64,000 nucleotides of DNA, taken from the NCBI RefSeq assembly GCF_019393635.1, contig NC_057861.1, positions 546,192,711 through 546,256,710 on the forward strand, written 5' to 3'. Below are positions 19,601-30,664 of the stretch, piece after piece. The notes below the pieces were generated by a model. That model was not told the origin of the DNA. It ran no database searches and saw only the letters and a list, made by a program, of their open reading frames with translations. Each line of letters opens with the position of its first letter. Positions within the stretch are counted from its first letter, which is position 1. Made by a program: the position numbers and the translations under genes. The stretch comes from Dromiciops gliroides. Lineage: Eukaryota; Chordata; Mammalia; Microbiotheria; Microbiotheriidae.

Positions 19601-21260
19601 GTCAATTGGTTGTATCATCTACCTGAGGGAAGATTAGAGCACTCTTTGAAATAGTAAACTCCCAAAGGACAGAGGCTTTCTAGAAAACATTCTTTTTATA
19701 CCCAACCTGTAACAATGCCATGCATGGAAAACAATCTTGGAACAAATTAGAAGAAGAATCTGCCACAGTGAACTTGATTCCCAGCCACAACTCCACAAAG
19801 TCCCTATACTGCTTGCTTGGGGAACTAGGCAAGAACCAAGGTCTGGACTTCAGAGTCTGCCACTTACAATTTTCTCTCAGTACCTACACTGTGGTCAGGC
19901 CACCTACTGAGGAGAAAGAAGGGGATACAAATGGGCCCTGCCTGGGAAGGAGCATTGCTCACCAGAAGACTGCTCCAACTCTGACAAAGGAGCAATGTCA
20001 GAAAATGGTGATGAGAAAGCATCAGAACCCTGGGATCTAGTAAGAGCTGCTGCATGAAGCCATGTATATTAAAATTTGAAGGGAGAAAAAATTACAAGCA
20101 GTAAGCACCACAGAAGAGGCTTAATCTGACCTTCTAATTAACTCTCTTCTTATCTCCTTCCCTCTTGCTTAATTTCCTTTAGCCCTCTATTTCAGGCTAC
20201 CCTTTACTTCAGGTTTTATTCTCCAAGTGAAGCAGCAAGAGTGGATTTTTGAGTCCTTTAATCCTTCCTCTCCCTACATGTCCACTTTAATTTAAAGAAT
20301 TTTTAAGGGAAGAAAGAAATTGGACTATTCAATTTTTCTGGAAAGGACAGTACGTCAAAAAAGCTAAATCATTTTTAAAAATCCATTCCATTATAATCAA
20401 GCTATGCTCCTTTCCTCTTAGATTGATGGAACTGTGTTGCATGTTATTCCATATGGTTCCATCCACTGCCAAGATCTTCAGTTCTATCAAAGGGCAACTG
20501 CTATACATGGCTGTCCTTCTGCCCCAAACATCTTTAAACCAAAAAGCCAGGGATGTGTGTGCCATGCATTGTTCCTGTTTTCCCAAGCTGACTTCCTAAA
20601 CCAAGTTAATGTTTACTGATTTATTTATTAGAGACAATAATGTCTAATACAGAACTGAAATATTGCCTATATGTCTGACAGCCACACTGGGACTACCCAA
20701 CATTGAGTGATGAATGGGGTTTTTCCCCTCACCTAAATTGTCAAGGAGTGGTTTCCCAATTATAGAGATGTAAAAGTGGAAGTGAAGAGAGCTCCAGTCC
20801 CCATGTTATACCTGGTGGGAGGTTGGAACACTTTCCAAAAGCTTGTGTTGGTTATGAAAGGGGGGAGGGAGAAAAGGAAGGAAGGAGAAAGGGGGAAGAG
20901 CGAAGAATGTTGATCAGACTATTTCTTCTCATATTTGTCTGTGGAGGCAATTTAATTCTGTTGTTTTCCTACTTCAGCCAATCTAATGCAGAAATCAATT
21001 TCTAAGTCTTCAAGGTGGCAAACCAGAGGAGAATGAGGGAGAAAAGAGGAAGAGGAGGCAGCCATTAGCAAAAGTAAGGGCAAAATCCATATCTCTCAAA
21101 CTCTAATTCTTTGTCAACTCCCCACCCCTTTGTCTCCCTTTCCCTAAATCCTCATTCCAGTTCTTGGTAAGGTGGATGATTTCTGAGTTGAATTTTAGTA
21201 TGGGGGTTGTTGTTGTTGTTCGGTTAAGTCAAAGCTGACTTTGGACATGTCTTTTAGAGC
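19601..21260. other. Repeat-poor stretch, no gene recognised
   Basis: Unique-looking sequence with short unrelated open frames (up to 106 codons, 19720-20040 +). None shows a recognisable domain. A (GTT)n-containing scrap near 21206-21250 may be a MAR1 tail. Confidence 0.4.
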
Positions 21261-21267
21261 ACAGTAC

Positions 21268-21826
21268 TGTAATGGGGGGAAATGGGGTTGGGGTTCTTAG
21301 GAATTCCTCTTTAAAGAATTATACCTTCTTGCACACAAAAGTAGTTAGAATAAGGTGGTAGTTTATTTAGGGGCAAAGAAGGGAAGGGTGGGGGAGGGAA
21401 ACCATGAAAGAAATCTTTGGACTTCTCATGGGGAGATAGGCACAAAGCACATGGCTCAGAGGTACCAATCTCCTCGAGCAGGAGACTGGTAGGTACTTTT
21501 ATAGGACTGATGTGGGGAGGGGTGACCATTTGACTGTGGAAAGTTTCTTTAGTGAGGGCGGACAATCCCCCACTGGTAGTGACTAGAGAAATTGGGTGAG
21601 GGGTGGCTACAGATCCCTCTTCAGGACCCAAAGGCCCAGCCACACCCAAATTTATCTCCCCAGGGTAAGGGAGACAAGAATGAAGGGTGGGAATCCGAAG
21701 CTAGCTCAGTCCGATTTGGTTTGGCTTATCTCTCTAGGCCTTATCTGTCCTCTGGTTTAGTTTCTCAAGGAGAAGATTCCTTGATGTGCCCCGGAGAACT
21801 TCTGGGGTGCTCTGCACCCCATGACA
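21268..21826 (-). mobile_element. Solo LTR of an endogenous retrovirus (LTR family A), minus strand
   Basis: 559-bp relative of the LTR at 15.3 kb in opposite orientation. Its ends read TGTAAT and ATGACA on the plus strand. The 4-bp TSD is GTAC (21264-21267 and 21827-21830). Reverse-strand TATA lies at 21497-21503 and the AATAAA complement at 21362-21367. U3 lacks the 37-bp duplication. The separate TSD proves an independent insertion, so the two LTRs do not bound one provirus. Confidence 0.92.
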
Positions 21827-21867
21827 GTACTATATCCCCTTTTTTCACTGGCCCCTGTATCTTTTAA

Positions 21868-21990
21868 GTTTAATCAACAAGCATTTATTAAACAACTGTT
21901 ATGTTCCAGGCACTGTGCCAAGTTCCAGAGATACAAAGAAAGGCAAAAAAAAAGTCTCTGATCTCAAGGAGCTCAGTCTAATAGACAAGA
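21868..21990 (-). mobile_element. Antisense L2 3' end
   Basis: CAACAAGCATTTATTAAAC, CCAGGCACTGTGCCAAG, GATACAAAGAAAGGC and TCTCAAGGAGCTCAGTC occur in order. Confidence 0.75.
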
Positions 21991-22858
21991 CAAGATGCCT
22001 CTGCCTAAAAGCAGCCCTGCACTAACTCCAAGCCATCACCTCAATCCTTCCTAATCCTTTTTAACATTTAAATATTTAAATTTGTTTTTATTTTATATAT
22101 AATTATAATATTTATGATTTAAGATTAAATTACTAATAATTATAAATTATATGTAAATGTGTTAGTTAAATTAATGTTGATTTCATATTTATTTTAATAT
22201 TCCTCTTGGTCCTATAGGGAAATATTGACCTCCTCCGAGCCCTTAAGAGAATCATCTCTCATGGGGAAAATTATGTCAAGAGGTTTTTGTTATCATGTTT
22301 AAAATATTTACTGTTTGAATATTTCAAAAGCTCCTTTATTTCATCAGTACAAGTACTCCCTCCACCTATGCAAAGAGGAACTCCACCATGGCTTAAAAAA
22401 ACAATAAATTAGTTATGCATTAGTCACTCTGGTGATGTGTCTCTTTGCACTCAACAAGGCTAGTCCTCAAAGAAGTCTTGTCACGATTGTCCTTGAGGTC
22501 CCCCTCATTCAGAAGAATCTCCTGGAGCTTGTACTTCACTGATCTAGACTTTTATGACTCAAGATTACCTCTGTGCCAGGGACAGAGGAAAATTTTAAGA
22601 AGAATATTGTCCGAATGGAAGAATGAAGGATAAATAATAATAATAATAATGTCCATGGAGCATTAAACTTAAAAGAATGATAGCAGGAAATAACTTGCCC
22701 CATGATTGTTTCTATCTGAAGTTCATCCAAAAAAAGATGAGAATGAGTTAAAAAAAATAATAATAACAAAATAGGAGGAGCATTATAAAAAGCATCTGGT
22801 CTAGCCCTGTTCCTAATTAACTCACTTAATTGCTTAGTGATGTGTCTTTGTTTGTACT
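21991..22858. other. AT-rich stretch, no gene recognised
   Basis: 22060-22200 is strongly AT-rich. An (AAT)n run lies near 22633-22650. No coding frame or identified repeat. Confidence 0.4.
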
Positions 22859-22867
22859 CCCACTACA

Positions 22868-23114
22868 GGGCAGCCAAGTGGTGTATTGGATAGAATGCCA
22901 GACCCAAAGTCAGGAAGACTCATCTTGCTGAGTTCAAATCTAGCCTCTAGACACTTAGTGGTTGTATGACCCTGTGTAAGTCACTGTTTGTCACAGCTTC
23001 CTCATCTATAAAATGAGCTTGAGAATGAAATGGCAAGCCATTCCAGTATCTTTGCCAAGAAAACCCCAAATGGAGTCACAAGAGTCATGGCTGAAATGAA
23101 TGAACAACAAAATC
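22868..23114 (+). mobile_element. MAR1-type SINE with 9-bp TSD
   Basis: Nearly full-length MAR1 (head GGGCAGCCAAGTGG, tail GAATGAACAACAAAA). TSD CCCACTACA at 22859-22867 and 23115-23123. Confidence 0.9.
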
Positions 23115-23426
23115 CCCACTACATTCTTCCATTTAGAGAATGGCTCAAAGCCTAGCAGGCTAGTTGCCAGTCATTTATACATAATAAAGCAAAGAATTCA
23201 AGTCATAAAGTGGAGGATGGTGACCTTACCTCCTTCAATTATCTTTTGTTCTGATTCAAATTTATCTACCTGCCAAATCAAAGAAGAGCTAAGGGATAGC
23301 TATCCCTAATTAGGCCAGATACAATGGCCTGTGATTTAAATCTCAAAACAAGCAGTTAAAAGGAAAAAAAATTAATCTAGGGGCACTTGGCCTGGGTTTT
23401 GATGAGGTGACCTATGGCTGTGACTT

Positions 23427-24040
23427 TGTTGTTGTTCAGTCATTTCAGTCATGTCCAACTCTTCATGACCTCACTTAGGGTTTTCTTGGCAAAGATACTG
23501 CAGTGGTTTGCCATTTCCTTGTCCAGCTCATTTTACAAATGAGGAAACTGAGACAAACAAGATTAAGTGACTTGCCCAAGATCAAACAGCTAGGAAGTAT
23601 TAGAAGTGTAATGATTGGAATGACGCCACCTGCTGGAGACTTACCGTAGAAAAGCTCCGCGATGAAGTGAAGGTCTTTGAGGGCAAGACCAGGAGTCTTT
23701 TCTTTGGCGTCAGGAAGTGACGCCTGTTTGTGGAGGGAAGAAGGGAGGAACCTGGCGCTCTGACTGGGTCTCTTTTCCTGAGGATGCTGGTGGAGAAGGG
23801 AGCTAGAAATGCATTCTCCCTTTAATAGATAGGAATCTAGGCCTTTTCTTTTCTGTTTACCAAATTCTTATTCTCCTTAATAAATGCTTAAAAACCTAAC
23901 TCTTGCTAAAGCTTATAACTTATTGGCGACCATTCATTAGATATTTTAGACAGACTAGCTAGAATTTTAGCCCTTAACAGAAGCCAGATTTGAATTCAGG
24001 AATATGAGTCATCTAGGCTCCAAGATGCCACCTAGATGCC
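23427..24040 (-). mobile_element. MAR1-type SINE split by an LTR
   Basis: Antisense MAR1: TTGTTGTTCAGTCATTTCAG at the left, through GGTTTTCTTGGCAAAGATAC and GAGGAAACTGAG, up to 23606. After the LTR it resumes at 23980 with CCAGATTTGAATTCAGG and CACCTAGATGCC. Removing the LTR and one TSD copy restores the expected SINE order. Confidence 0.9.
23607..23979 (+). mobile_element. Solo LTR of a second endogenous-retrovirus family (LTR family B)
   Basis: 373-bp LTR with TGTAAT...TTAACA ends and a 4-bp TSD GAAG at 23603-23606 and 23980-23983. AATAAA lies at 23879-23884, followed by CTTATAACTTATTGGCGACC near the 3' part. It is unrelated in sequence to LTR family A. No internal viral sequence is present. 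Confidence 0.88.
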
Positions 24041-24760
24041 ATGTGACTATGACTAAAGAACTATAAATGTAATTTTACAAAAGAAGGGCTTTCTAGTCAC
24101 TTCCCCCTAGTACAAGACTGCTGAAATGGCCAGCAGTTCTGAGGACCCCAACTGTAGTCCAGAAGCTAGAAGTAGAGAGGACCCCTGTACTCACTTGTAA
24201 CACCAAACTAACAGTGACCAGGAGACTGGCAAATCACTTCCTGGAAAGGACATGATTCCCAAGGGAAGCAGTTCAATGGCATCACCAGATGGTATGAGTA
24301 CCTTAGAGTATTGTAAGTGTACATTTCCCTTCTATGCATTTATCTTGGCCACAGGTATTCCTTACACACATGGTCCTTAGGTATGCCTACTATTCCCCAT
24401 AAGATGGATGTCTATATTTATGAGAGAGTGTACACTAAGTTTTGAGGGGAAATGTTCTATTGATATTTTCCTTACTATAACCATCTCTTTAAATGCCTCT
24501 GCTATATCCTCTGATAGGCTAGCAGAAATAAAATGATGGGGGCTCATAAGCTGTAGAATTTCAAAAGATGTGGACTCACAAAGTACCGTGAACCTGGGAA
24601 ACCCATGAGATAGAGGATGCTATACTTGTAAATGCTACCTTGCTTAGACTAGAGGCCTCTTGAAGTCAGGACCCATGCCAAATTTGTCTAGCACAGAAAT
24701 ACATGCAAACATACTTCCTATATGCGTTTCATCTCTATAGCTAAAAGAGACCTCAGAAAG
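24041..24760. other. No gene or recognised repeat
   Basis: Unique-looking sequence without a notable open frame. Confidence 0.4.
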
Positions 24761-24769
24761 TAGTACAAT

Positions 24770-25140
24770 TCCCTCACTTTTAAAATAAGGACTAAAATCC
24801 AGAACAGAGAAATGAAGTGTTTGCCCAAAGGTTGTTGTAATTTAGTCATTTTGGTCATGTCTGTTTCTTTGTGGCCCCAATTGGGGTTTTCTTGGCAAAA
24901 GTACTGGGGTGGCTTGCCATTTCCTTCTCCAGCTCATCTTATAGATGAGGACATAGAGGCACACAGGGTTGAGTAACTTGCCCAGTGTCACATAGCTATT
25001 AAGTGTCTGAAACTGGATTTGAACTCAGGTCTTCCTAACTCCAGGTTCAACACTCTATCCTAGCTACCCTTTGCCCAAGGTTATATAGGTTGTGACATGG
25101 CCAGAATTTGAACACAGGTCCTCTGTCCCCAAATACAGCA
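24770..25140 (-). mobile_element. MIR relic hosting an antisense MAR1 SINE
   Basis: Host: AATAAGGACTAAAATCCAG and GAATTTGAACACAGGTCC, an antisense MIR core. The MAR1 (about 24832-25069) starts TTGTTGTAATTTAGTC and ends CTATCCTAGCTACCC. It is flanked by TTTGCCCAAAGG (24820-24831) and TTTGCCCAAGG (25070-25080). Confidence 0.85.
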
Positions 25141-25411
25141 TTTACATGATGATAAAATGTTATTATTAATATCATCTCTAAGAATCAGTTTCTTCATCTA
25201 TGAAATCAAAGGGCTGGACTAGATAATCTCTAAATCTATAAGGTGAGAGAAAGAATGGGCCTTGCCAATAGGGAATGGGGCAGAGCCAGAAGAGAAGAAA
25301 AAGGCTAAATGACTAAGGTTTTATAGACATTTTTGGGACTAATGATTCCTCAATAGAGAATTTTTTGTTTCCCACATTTTAATAAAACTTCGTTCTGTCA
25401 TATTGTGAACT

Positions 25412-25735
25412 AGAGAGGCAGCATGGCATAGCAGATAGAGGCCTGGCCTTGAAGTCAAGGAGATTCAAGACTTACCACTGACATATATTGCCTGTGTGAT
25501 CCTGTCTAAGTTACCTGACACTGAGAGGAAAACAGGCTTTCTACTCTTTCTTAGCAGAGAAGCAGTGGGCTAAAGGGGTGAAATGAGGCATAAATTTTCA
25601 AACATAGCCAATATATTAATTTATGTTGCTTGATTAGACTTAACTGTTATAAGGAAAATTCTACTGGGGTAAGGAAGAGTCACTGGGAAGTGACAATGAG
25701 GTCAAATAAAAGAGACAGCAACTATAAACCTTTTT
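25412..25735 (+). mobile_element. SINE-like head joined to an L1-like 3' tail, copy 1
   Basis: The tRNA-like head GAGGCAGCATGGCATAGCAG and core GTGTGATCCTGTCTAAG lead into a tail GTTGCTTGATTAGACTTAAC and GTCACTGGGAAGTGACAATG. The same head-tail fusion recurs at 26556. The tail resembles L1 3'-end sequence at 30.3 and 52.3 kb. No family name is recognised. Confidence 0.6.
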
Positions 25736-25739
25736 TAAA

Positions 25740-26550
25740 CAAGTCACTTAATTTCTCCGTGCCTTTCAGGAAACTTGCTAAGACCCTAAACTGTAGAATT
25801 GTGGATCTGCTTTGGCTTTAAAAAAAGGAGGGAACTGGTTCCAGTACTCTGAGGCACGATGCATACGTGCCCCAATGGACGTGATGCCCAGAGAGCCAGC
25901 CAGCCTCCCAATGTGTACCCATCTCTCTAAGCCAAGGGTTGTTTGCAACCCTTTGATTTTCAGAATGCTTTCATGTACATTATCTCATTAAATGATTAAA
26001 TTCCTTCTACAAGAGGGACATTTGAAGCTGGCTCTGGAAAGAGGATACACTGGATTTGCTTTATTAAAGGGATTTCAGATTGTGTCGTCCTCTAAACCAG
26101 CTGTGCATGTTGCTTCTCAAGCTGAATGTACCAACACTTGGTGTCTGAGCCACGATGAGTCTGGAATCCTTTGGGAGGCTGCAAGTCCAACTCATTCTTC
26201 TCCATAACAGATATGACCTGAGGCTTATTTGAACCAACATCTCCTAACCCACAAAGCCAGTGTTGATGGGAACAGACTGACCTGCCAGCATTTAGCTTTA
26301 GTCTAAATCCTTAAGACATAACTGTCTCTCTACCATTATCTTCTTGTGGGTCAAAGGAATAGAACTAGACACATGAGTTCTGTGTTCAATTCCTCCTTGC
26401 CTGCAGCCTAATATCTTTTGAGCCCACAGTCCCTAATTTCTTACTAATTTGTATTTCTGCTCATTAACATAGTGAAATTAAGGTAAGGAAGTATCTTTCT
26501 CTCCTTTATTTATGCTCTGGATGGGTAGAAATATTTCCCAATAGATTTCA
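25740..26550. other. No gene or recognised repeat
   Basis: Unique-looking stretch. The 71-codon frame at 25992-26207 has no recognisable domain. Confidence 0.4.
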
Positions 26551-26555
26551 GTTCG

Positions 26556-26850
26556 GGCAAACACGGCATAGCAGATAAAGGACTGGCCTTGAAGAAAAAA
26601 AGACCTCTTGCCAAGGAGGTCCAAGATCTTTCCTCTAATTTATGCCAACTGTGTGACCCTATGTAAGTCACTTAACACTGAAGGTGAAACAAGCCTTCTA
26701 CCTCTCAGCAAAGAGGACATAAATGTGTGAAATGAGATACACATTTTGAAACATGACCAGTGTGTCTATTTATTTTGCTTGGCTAGACTTATTTGTTAGA
26801 AGGAAGCTTCTGGGGAGGGAACGTTCATTGGAAAGTGGTTGTTTGTTGTT
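26556..26850 (+). mobile_element. SINE-like head joined to an L1-like 3' tail, copy 2
   Basis: ACGGCATAGCAGATAAAGG, GTGTGACCCTATGTAAGTC, then TTTGCTTGGCTAGACTTATT and GAGGGAACGTTCATTGGAAAG. It continues in pieces at 27119-27155 and 27413-27470 around later MAR1 insertions. Confidence 0.6.
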
Positions 26851-26894
26851 GTTTTGTTGTTGTCATTGTCATTATTGTCAGCTATATTGTCATT

Positions 26895-27118
26895 ATAGGC
26901 AGCTAGGTGGCTCAGGGGATAGAGCACTGGGGCTGGAATCAAGAAAACCTAAACTCAAATCCAGCCTCAGACATATACTAGCTGTGTTACCTTGGGCAAA
27001 TTGCATAATTTCTGTCTGCCTTAATCCACTAGAAAGGGAAATAGCCAAGAAAACCCCATGGACATTATGGTTCATGAGGTCACAAAGAGTCGGATCTCAC
27101 AACTGAAAGGCTGAACAA
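26895..27118 (+). mobile_element. MAR1-type SINE
   Basis: Head AGGCAGCTAGGTGGCTCAGG, CCAAGAAAACCCCATGG, GTCACAAAGAGTCGG and tail AAGGCTGAACAAGA. Confidence 0.85.
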
Positions 27119-27155
27119 GACTTACTTGTTAGAAGGAAGATTCTATTGCGGGATT

Positions 27156-27412
27156 TGTTGTTATTCAGTCATTTCAATAGTGTCTAACTCTTCATGACCC
27201 CATATGGATTTTTCTTGGCAAAGATACCAGAGAGATTTTCCATTTCCTTCTCCAGCTCTTTTTCCAAATGAGGAAACTTAGGCAAACAAGGTTAAGTGAC
27301 TTGCCCAGGGTGACACAGCTAGTAAATGTCTGAGGCTGGATTTAAACTCAGGAAGATGAGTCTTCCTTGATTCTAGTCCTAGTGTTCCATCCACTGTGCC
27401 ACTTAGTTGTTT
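27156..27412 (-). mobile_element. MAR1-type SINE
   Basis: Antisense MAR1 from TTGTTGTTATTCAGTC through TTTCTTGGCAAAGATACC to CCATCCACTGTGCCAC. Confidence 0.88.
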
Positions 27413-27479
27413 CTGTTGGGAGAAGATGTACTCATTGGAAAGTGATAGTAATATTAAAAAGGAAAAAGGGAAAAGAAGC

Positions 27480-28100
27480 AATCAAATCTGTGTGTCTGTG
27501 TCTGTGTGTTTGACATCCTTGCATTTCTCTTCTCTAACTGAACCATACAACAGAAACTGAACCCAAAACTCTGCCTTGATATACCATTTTATGCCACTCT
27601 TTAATTCTCTGAAATCCTGAAATTTGTGGATGAAGTCAGACTAGATGATTACATTCAGCACAATTTAAGCATGCCTCATAGAGTCTTACAAATCATTTCC
27701 TAAGGTCCATCTTCCAAAAAAAAAAAAATCTATCCCTCAAGTAAATAGTTTGGGCAAAAATTCAAAAGGCAATGTATCTATATATCTGCCATATCACCAG
27801 ATTTCTATCAGTAATAGATAGCTAAATTTGCTTTAGACATAACGTCCTAATGAATCTACCAGTCATCAAAATTATAAAGATAAAAATAGCAATGATATAA
27901 TGCACTTTGCTCTGCACAATAGGCATGTTCCTGAAATGTTGTGCATAACCCTAATTCTTTCAATATAAGCACTAATAAAGTAAATAACATTCATTTCCCA
28001 AAAAAAATCCTCCAGTGAATCTTTTTCTAAAAGTGAAGAACTCTTATTTTTAAATGAAACCACTTCTTAATTTACCTGCATTATAAGTTCAGATTTTTGT
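27480..28100. other. No gene or recognised repeat
   Basis: AT-rich, unique-looking DNA with no recognisable coding frame. Confidence 0.4.
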
Positions 28101-28104
28101 CTAG

Positions 28105-28215
28105 TCCATTCAATTTAATAGTTTTTAAGTATCAGTTATGTACTAGGAACTGTATTAGGACTTTGAAATACAAAGACATAACAGAATGGTCCTTAACCCC
28201 AAGGAGCTTGGGGCT
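28105..28215 (-). mobile_element. Antisense L2 3' end
   Basis: AAGTATCAGTTATGTACTAG, TTGAAATACAAAGACA and CCCCAAGGAGCTTGGGG form a diverged antisense L2 terminus. Confidence 0.55.
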
Positions 28216-28334
28216 ACTGGACAGAAACATTATGCACATATAGAAGTTAATGCAAGATATATACAAAGTAAGTAAGGGAGAGTGGAGAAGCCTTCTTTCT
28301 AATCTGCTGGGAGGTTTATTAACAATAGAATTGG

Positions 28335-28485
28335 AGGGGCAGCTAGGTGGTGCAGTGGGAAAAGCACCGACCCTGGATTCAGGAGGACCTGAGTTCAAAT
28401 CTGGTCTCAGACATTTGACACTTACTAGCTGTGTGACCCTGGGCAAGTCACTTAACCCCAATTGCCTCACCAAAAAAAAGGGGAA
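28335..28485 (+). mobile_element. WSINE1-like SINE
   Basis: Complete SINE. The flanks share GTTTATTA and ACAATAGAA(T/C)TGGA, a long but slightly diverged TSD of 20 bp or more. Confidence 0.9.
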
Positions 28486-28489
28486 AAAG

Positions 28490-29000
28490 TTTATTATTAA
28501 ACAATAGAACTGGAGTGCCAGAGGGAACAATAGAGAAGGGTGCGATGGGGACACTGAAGGGATGGATCTCACACAGATGGCTATGAGGGAATAGGAAGTG
28601 ATGATCAGGGAAGGGAGCTGTAGCTTAGGCAGCTTACAATTTGGAGGGAGATTCTGAGTTATAAGGCAGTCAATTATCTCACCCTTCACAGTAACAAAGG
28701 TAATGTCAGCTTGAGTATTAGTCTCCCAAAAAAGAGGTAAAAAGAGATGGGGCAGGAGGACAGAATCTATCTGATGGTAAAGGATCAGTGGAGTTCTGGA
28801 GCCATAATGACCTGGAGATCATAAAGGGGTAAGCCATGCTCAAGGTGCTTACCCTCAGTTATCAAGTTTCCTTAAAGCAGAGAAAATGTGTAGCTTTCAT
28901 GTTTATGGCACAGAGGGATTATAACTGGAAAGGGTTATCTTTTACGAAATGAAGTATTTGCACAAAGGGGTTATCACTAGCTGGAGGATTCCCAGCCAGC
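28490..29000. other. No gene or recognised repeat
   Basis: Unique-looking sequence. The minus-strand 185-codon open frame (28132-28689) spans the SINE and has no domain of its own. Confidence 0.4.
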
Positions 29001-29004
29001 TGGT

Positions 29005-29200
29005 CAACAGCATTTAGAATTGGAAGGACCCCTAAAGGTTATCAAGTTCCAACTCCTTCACTCTACAGATGAAGAAATGGAAACCTTAGAGATGGTCAGT
29101 GACTTGCTCAAGGTCACACAGGTAGTAAGCATCAAAGGTGAGATTTGACCTCAGAGTCAGAGCTCCTTCCCCTATATCATACACCTGTTTTCTGACGATA
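29005..29200 (-). mobile_element. Antisense MIR relic
   Basis: CTCTACAGATGAAGAAATGG, TGACTTGCTCAAGGTCACAC and GATTTGACCTCAGAGTC form an antisense MIR core. Confidence 0.65.
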
Positions 29201-29594
29201 AGCATTCTTTTCCCTAGCCACACTTTCTCATTCTTTGATCCTATGGTAGGGATTTCCAACTGGTAGATCAGAATCTACTGGTGGAGCTCAAACATACAGA
29301 TTTCCAAGGAAACTAAAGTGGTTGCACTTCTTGATCATCCAGAATTCATAGCAAGCAGGCAGGCAAAGCCTCAGGCTTTGCCCACTGGCTCACCTGCTCC
29401 ACCCAGAGAATTCAGTCAGCCCTCCCTTTCTCTCTTTGCCCCTCCTCCCACCATGAACTTCACTGGCAGAGCCCTCTCCCTCATACCAGATAACCACTAA
29501 GCCCAAGCGGAATGATTGAAAACTTGCAGAGAAATGAACAACAGCTTCCCATCACAAAAAGTGATTACCTTAAAGTAATACCAAGTTCAGGTTT

Positions 29595-29737
29595 GGTTTT
29601 TGGGTTTTTTGGTGAGGCAATGAGGGTTGCCCAGGGTCACACAGCTAGTAAGTGTCAAGTGTCTGAGACCAGATTTGAACTCAGGTCCTCCTGAATCCAA
29701 GGCCGGTGCTTCATCCACTGTGCTACCTAGCTGCCCC
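29595..29737 (-). mobile_element. WSINE1-like SINE with 14-bp TSD
   Basis: Antisense SINE with a small core deletion (GAGGGTTGCCCAGGG). TSD CCAAGTTCAGGTTT at 29581-29594 and 29738-29751. Confidence 0.93.
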
Positions 29738-29774
29738 CCAAGTTCAGGTTTTCTAACAGAAATCCATTCCAGGT

Positions 29775-29900
29775 ACTGGCTTACAGGCTAATAGGAACAC
29801 ATGATATAATAAATAGAGAGCTGGACTTGGTGTCAGAAGACTGGGATTCAAGTCAAGCTCTCTCATTTACAAGCTGGACAAGTTATGTCACTTTCCAAAG
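29775..29900 (+). mobile_element. MIR relic
   Basis: CTGGACTTGGTGTCAGAAG, GGATTCAAGTCAAGCTCTC and GACAAGTTATGTCAC resemble a MIR head and core. Confidence 0.5.
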
Positions 29901-29919
29901 AGATCAAAGAAAGGGGGAG

Positions 29920-30460
29920 AAAATCTATATGTACCCAAAAAATTATAGTAGCATTTTAGTGACAAAGAACTGGATGGCAAAAGAGTGTCCATCAATTAGG
30001 AAATACTTTAACAAATTGTGGTATATTAATAACAGAATACTGCTGTGTCATAAGAAATGATGAAAAGGACAGTTTCAGAGCAATCTGGGAAGATTTGTAT
30101 GAACTGACTCAGAGTAAAAGGAACAGAACAAGGAGAGTAATGTATACAATAACAACATTGAAAATCAAACAACTCAGAAAAATTGAAAAACTCAGGTAAG
30201 TGAAATAACCAATCACGCCACTTATGATGAAGCATGCCACTGAACTCCTGACAGAGAGGTGATGGACTCAAGATGCAGAATGAGACTTACATATCTGCAT
30301 GTCTGATGTGGGAGTGTTTTGTTTGATTATGAATATTTGCCACACCAATTTTGCTTTTCTTTTATGTTATCAGGATGAAGGGGAGGAAAGAAGAAAGAAG
30401 AAGAAAGGCCATTAAGAAAAAAGGTTCCCACTCCTTTCCCCCACCACCACCACCAAAAAA
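29920..30460 (+). mobile_element. L1 LINE 3' end
   Basis: GAGTGTCCATCAATTAGG, CAAATTGTGGTATATTAATA, TGAACTGACTCAGAGT, GAGGTGATGGACTCAAG and CAGAATGAGACTTACATATC are in marsupial L1 3' UTR order. Confidence 0.75.
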
Positions 30461-30510
30461 AGAGAGGAGAACTGAAGGAAACACAAACATATTTTAAAAG
30501 TCACATGTTT

Positions 30511-30660
30511 CGGGGCAGCTAGGTGGTACAGTGGATAAAGCACTTGCCCTGGATTCAGGAGGACATGAGTTCAAATCCGGCCTCAGACACTTAACAATTA
30601 CCAGCTGTGTGACCCTGGACAAGTCACTTAATCCTCATTGCCCCACCAAAAATTATTTAT
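30511..30660 (+). mobile_element. WSINE1-like SINE
   Basis: Complete SINE from GGGGCAGCTAGGTGGTACAG to TTGCCCCACC. No convincing TSD was found. Confidence 0.88.
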
Positions 30661-30664
30661 TAAA

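Noticed and set aside
15338..21826. A provirus bounded by the two LTRs at 15.3 and 21.3 kb
   Set aside because: They are in opposite orientation, each has its own 4-bp TSD, and the DNA between shows no gag, pol or env similarity.
28132..28689. 185-codon minus-strand open frame
   Set aside because: Its central third is a SINE and the flanks have no recognisable domain or start context.
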